From assembly GCA_017445315.1 (NCBI GenBank), contig JAFSUI010000019.1, forward strand, positions 1-40,106: a stretch of DNA of 40,106 nt, in the 5' to 3' direction. Both the position numbers and the translations under genes were made by a program. A model generated the notes under the pieces. It did no database searches, had not been told where the DNA came from, and saw nothing but the letters and a program-made list of their open reading frames with translations. Position 1 is the stretch's first letter, and every line of letters starts with the position of its first letter. The DNA is from Bacillota bacterium (lineage in GTDB: Bacteria > Bacillota > Clostridia > Peptostreptococcales > Anaerovoracaceae). Positions 38,430 through 40,106 of this stretch are shown here, one piece after another.

Positions 38430-39086
38430 TTATCGCTTGGAAAACTCACAGCCGCAGTAGTCTTGCCTATATAGGCCATGCTTTTTTGAAAGTTGGATGC
38501 TTCTCTGGAATCCTGCCTTCTTTTTAAAATCCCCATCCAAAAATTCCACGCCATACTCTTTTTCTAATTCTTTTCCGATTTCACTTATAAGCAAATAGTC
38601 CTTATGCGGGCTTACACTAAGCGTAGTCGTAAAAAGATCAAACTCCAGGGACTTTGCCTTCTTTGCTGTTTCCTCAAGTCTCTGCCTGAAGCAAAGCTTG
38701 CATCTCGCGCCGCCTTCAGGTTCAGTTTCAAATCCCTTGACAAGCTCCAAATACTTCTCGGGCTCATAATCGCCTTCTATGAACTTTACCTTGCCCACGC
38801 ATGGAGTTTCACGATTAAACTTATCTATGAAGTCCTTTTGATTGGCCTTTCTCTTTTCGTACTCTTCTCTATCGGTGATACATGGATTGAAATAGAATAC
38901 AGTAATCTTATAATCCGGCATCAGGCGCTCTATAACGGCGGTGCTGCACGGCCCACAGCAACTATGCAGCAAAAGCTCCGGCTTGGTAGGTTTTTCTCCC
39001 ATTCCGGTAAAGGATTTCCCTACCTCATCTATAGTCGCTCCCTGGAATCCGGCACTGCTATTCAGTTCCTTTTTTTCGGCTGTCAT
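38430..39086 (-). CDS. queH: Epoxyqueuosine reductase QueH
   Basis: The last step of queuosine synthesis: reduces epoxyqueuosine in tRNA to queuosine. This is the cobalamin-independent QueH (DUF208) family. Iron-binding cysteines are seen in 'LLLHSCCGPCSTAVIERL' (Cys43, 44, 47), 'ARCKLCFRQRL' (Cys129, 132) and 'DYCGCEFSKR' (Cys211, 213). The 218 residues include ~35 extra at the N-terminus. First gene of the eleven-gene operon. GGGGAG lies about 10 bases before the ATG. It completes the pathway with tgt and queA 29 kb away in the same window. Confidence 0.95.
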   Translation of the reverse strand: MTAEKKELNSSAGFQGATIDEVGKSFTGMGEKPTKPELLLHSCCGPCSTAVIERLMPDYKITVFYFNPCITDREEYEKRKANQKDFIDKFNRETPCVGKVKFIEGDYEPEKYLELVKGFETEPEGGARCKLCFRQRLEETAKKAKSLEFDLFTTTLSVSPHKDYLLISEIGKELEKEYGVEFLDGDFKKKAGFQRSIQLSKKHGLYRQDYCGCEFSKR

Positions 39087-39151
39087 CAGCTATTTTTCTC
39101 CCCTAAAATGCACATAATTATAGATAGTATATTATACTACAAAATCGGCAA

Positions 39152-39177
39152 ATAAAAAAGCCGCACTTATGCGGCTT
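39152..39177 (-). terminator. Rho-independent terminator after tdk
   Basis: AAGCCGCA (39158-39165) and TGCGGCTT (39170-39177) form a perfect 8 bp stem with a 4-base loop. On the minus strand a T-rich run follows at 39157-39152. Confidence 0.9.
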
Positions 39178-39205
39178 GTTACTGTATTTTTTGTTGAATT
39201 TTTGA

Positions 39206-39799
39206 CTATTCCACGAGTTTTTCGGGCCCGAGCCTTCCATCGTTGTAATGCTTGCGGCAAAGAGAAATATATAGGTCATTTCCGCCTACCAGGACCTGCT
39301 GTCCCTTTCTCTCAATTTTGCCGTCAACAACTCTGGCAACCATCGTGGCTTTTCTGCCGCACCAACAGATTGTTTTGATTTCCTCAATCTTGTCGGCATA
39401 GATTAGCATATAGTATGAGCCCTCAAACATTTCGTTTCTGAAGTCGTTCTTTAGGCCGTATGCGAGGACGGGAACCTCAAAGCTATCAACTATCTCAACG
39501 AGTTCAAGCACATGGTGCTTCTTTAAGAACTGTACTTCGTCAATCAGGACGCAGTCTATCTTTCTCTTCTCGTTTTCCTTGATAAAGAGTTCCAAGATAT
39601 CGGTATCTTCTCCGATAATCTTTGCTTCTCTCTGGACTCCGATTCTGGATGTGATAACTCCTACGCCATATCTATCGTCAACTGAAGGCATCAGTGTGAG
39701 GACGTTTTTGCCCCTCTCCTCGTAGTTATAAGCAACTTTGATAAGTTCTATCGACTTACCTGCATTCATGGTGCTATAGCGGTAATATAGTTGAGCCAT
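39206..39799 (-). CDS. tdk: Thymidine kinase
   Basis: Type II thymidine kinase of the salvage pathway, 197 residues. The P-loop 'YSTMNAGKSIELIK' is at residues 8-21. Glu88 in 'IDEVQFL' is the catalytic base. The lasso and zinc site have 'CWCGRKATM' and 'CRKHY'. 'GLKNDFRNEMFEGSYYML' is the usual mid segment. AAGGAG lies 8 bases before the ATG. A single-gene unit with its own promoter and terminator. Confidence 0.97.
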   Translation of the reverse strand: MAQLYYRYSTMNAGKSIELIKVAYNYEERGKNVLTLMPSVDDRYGVGVITSRIGVQREAKIIGEDTDILELFIKENEKRKIDCVLIDEVQFLKKHHVLELVEIVDSFEVPVLAYGLKNDFRNEMFEGSYYMLIYADKIEEIKTICWCGRKATMVARVVDGKIERKGQQVLVGGNDLYISLCRKHYNDGRLGPEKLVE

Positions 39800-39831
39800 A
39801 TAATAATCTCCTTCATCCTTTTATCACTTTT

Positions 39832-39860
39832 ATCATAATGCATAGATGGTCAATATGCAA
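39832..39860 (-). promoter_or_regulatory. Sigma-A promoter of tdk
   Basis: On the minus strand TTGCAT (39860-39855) and TATGAT (39837-39832) are 17 bases apart. The tdk ATG follows 32 bases later. Confidence 0.55.
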
Positions 39861-39881
39861 GGTAGATGACTAGGCGAGCGA

Positions 39882-39922
39882 ATAAAAAAACAGCCCTCCC
39901 AGCGCGAAGCTTAGGAAAACTG
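39882..39922 (-). terminator. Rho-independent terminator of the tRNA transcript
   Basis: On the minus strand CAGTTTTCC (39922-39914) pairs with GGAGGGCTG (39899-39891), using three G-U pairs, and seven T follow at 39890-39884. It lies just after tRNA-Phe. Confidence 0.75.
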
Positions 39923-39928
39923 CTTTTG

Positions 39929-40004
39929 TGGTGCCCAGACTCGGAATTGAACCAAGGACACGTAGATTTTCAGTCTACTGCTCTACCAACTGAGCTATCT
40001 GGGC
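39929..40004 (-). tRNA. trnF: tRNA-Phe (GAA)
   Basis: A 76-base cloverleaf on the minus strand, including an encoded CCA. The acceptor stem GCCCAGA pairs with TCTGGGC. The anticodon loop CTGAAAA gives anticodon GAA. The TTC-arm segment GGTTCAATTCC is standard. It lies 6 bases after tRNA-Met, on the same transcript. Confidence 0.97.
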
Positions 40005-40010
40005 GAATAT

Positions 40011-40087
40011 TGGTGGGCCACCAGGGACTTGAACCCGGGACCTGCCGGTTATGAGCCGGACGCTCTGACCAACTGAGCTAGTGGCCC
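40011..40087 (-). tRNA. trnM: tRNA with CAT anticodon, most likely elongator tRNA-Met
   Basis: A 77-base cloverleaf with encoded CCA. The acceptor stem GGGCCAC pairs with GTGGCCC. The anticodon loop CTCATAA gives CAT. It lacks the C1-A72 mismatch and the three G-C pairs of an initiator tRNA, so it is elongator Met. A lysidine-type tRNA-Ile2 cannot be ruled out by eye. Base pair 27-43 at the top of the anticodon stem appears as a T/C mismatch. Confidence 0.93.
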
Positions 40088-40106
40088 ACGTTTATATGAT
40101 GTTTTA

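Noticed and set aside
39125-39139. Palindrome TAGTATA-A-TATACTA upstream of queH as an operator
   Set aside because: It is pure A/T-rich repeat containing a -10-like TATAAT. No matching -35 at a good distance was found, so chance is likely.
39929-40087. tRNA pair as an integration site of a mobile element
   Set aside because: Both tRNAs are intact, with no repeated 3' end and no integrase in the window.

Overview
The window reads as chromosome of an obligately anaerobic, moderately AT-rich Firmicute, most likely a member of the Clostridia (a relative of Eubacterium/Mogibacterium-type lineages is a guess, not shown). The reasons are strong AGGAGG ribosome binding sites, Gram-positive gene neighbourhoods (argR-recN; priA-def-fmt-rsmB-prpC-prkC-rsgA-rpe), a DinR/LexA-type SOS box, a flavin/iron-sulfur complex of the electron-bifurcating class, and QueH in place of QueG. 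Most of it is core chromosome. Only the left 5.7 kb looks accessory.

Left edge (1-5.7 kb, minus strand): an alpha/beta hydrolase cut by the window edge, a short WYL-type regulator with its own promoter and a possible operator, a GNAT acetyltransferase, and a 1268-residue SF1 helicase with a long coiled-coil insert and visibly lower GC. Next comes a minus-strand operon ruvC-ruvA-ruvB-queA-tgt-rlmD (11.8 to 5.7 kb). It joins Holliday-junction processing, queuosine insertion and rRNA methylation under a promoter with a LexA box in its spacer. Divergent from it is argR-recN, with an ARG-box-like site at its promoter. A long two-sided terminator separates recN from the next convergent operon.

Centre (14.1-19.9 kb, minus): a three-gene redox operon encoding a NuoE-like subunit, a NuoF-like subunit and a 1173-residue fusion of NuoG-like and GltD/NfnB-like parts. 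It has the layout of a Stn-type (Sporomusa-type Nfn) bifurcating transhydrogenase and lacks hydrogenase or formate dehydrogenase active-site motifs. comEC-holA (minus) and a very large class A penicillin-binding protein (plus) follow. The penicillin-binding protein ends in an unusual secreted tail. Behind it lies a 197 bp fold-back inverted repeat that also serves as a terminator.

Right part (27.4-39.1 kb, minus): one tightly packed, probably single operon of eleven genes, queH-asnA-priA-def-fmt-yugP-rsmB-prpC-prkC-rsgA-rpe, with several 4 bp stop/start overlaps. It couples tRNA modification, replication restart, N-formylmethionine handling, rRNA modification, Ser/Thr phosphosignalling, ribosome maturation and pentose phosphate metabolism. 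rlmN, usual between rsmB and prpC, is absent. The window closes with tdk and a tRNA-Met/tRNA-Phe pair, each with its own terminator.

No CRISPR array, insertion sequence, prophage gene or rRNA was seen, and no gene-free stretch exceeds 300 bases.
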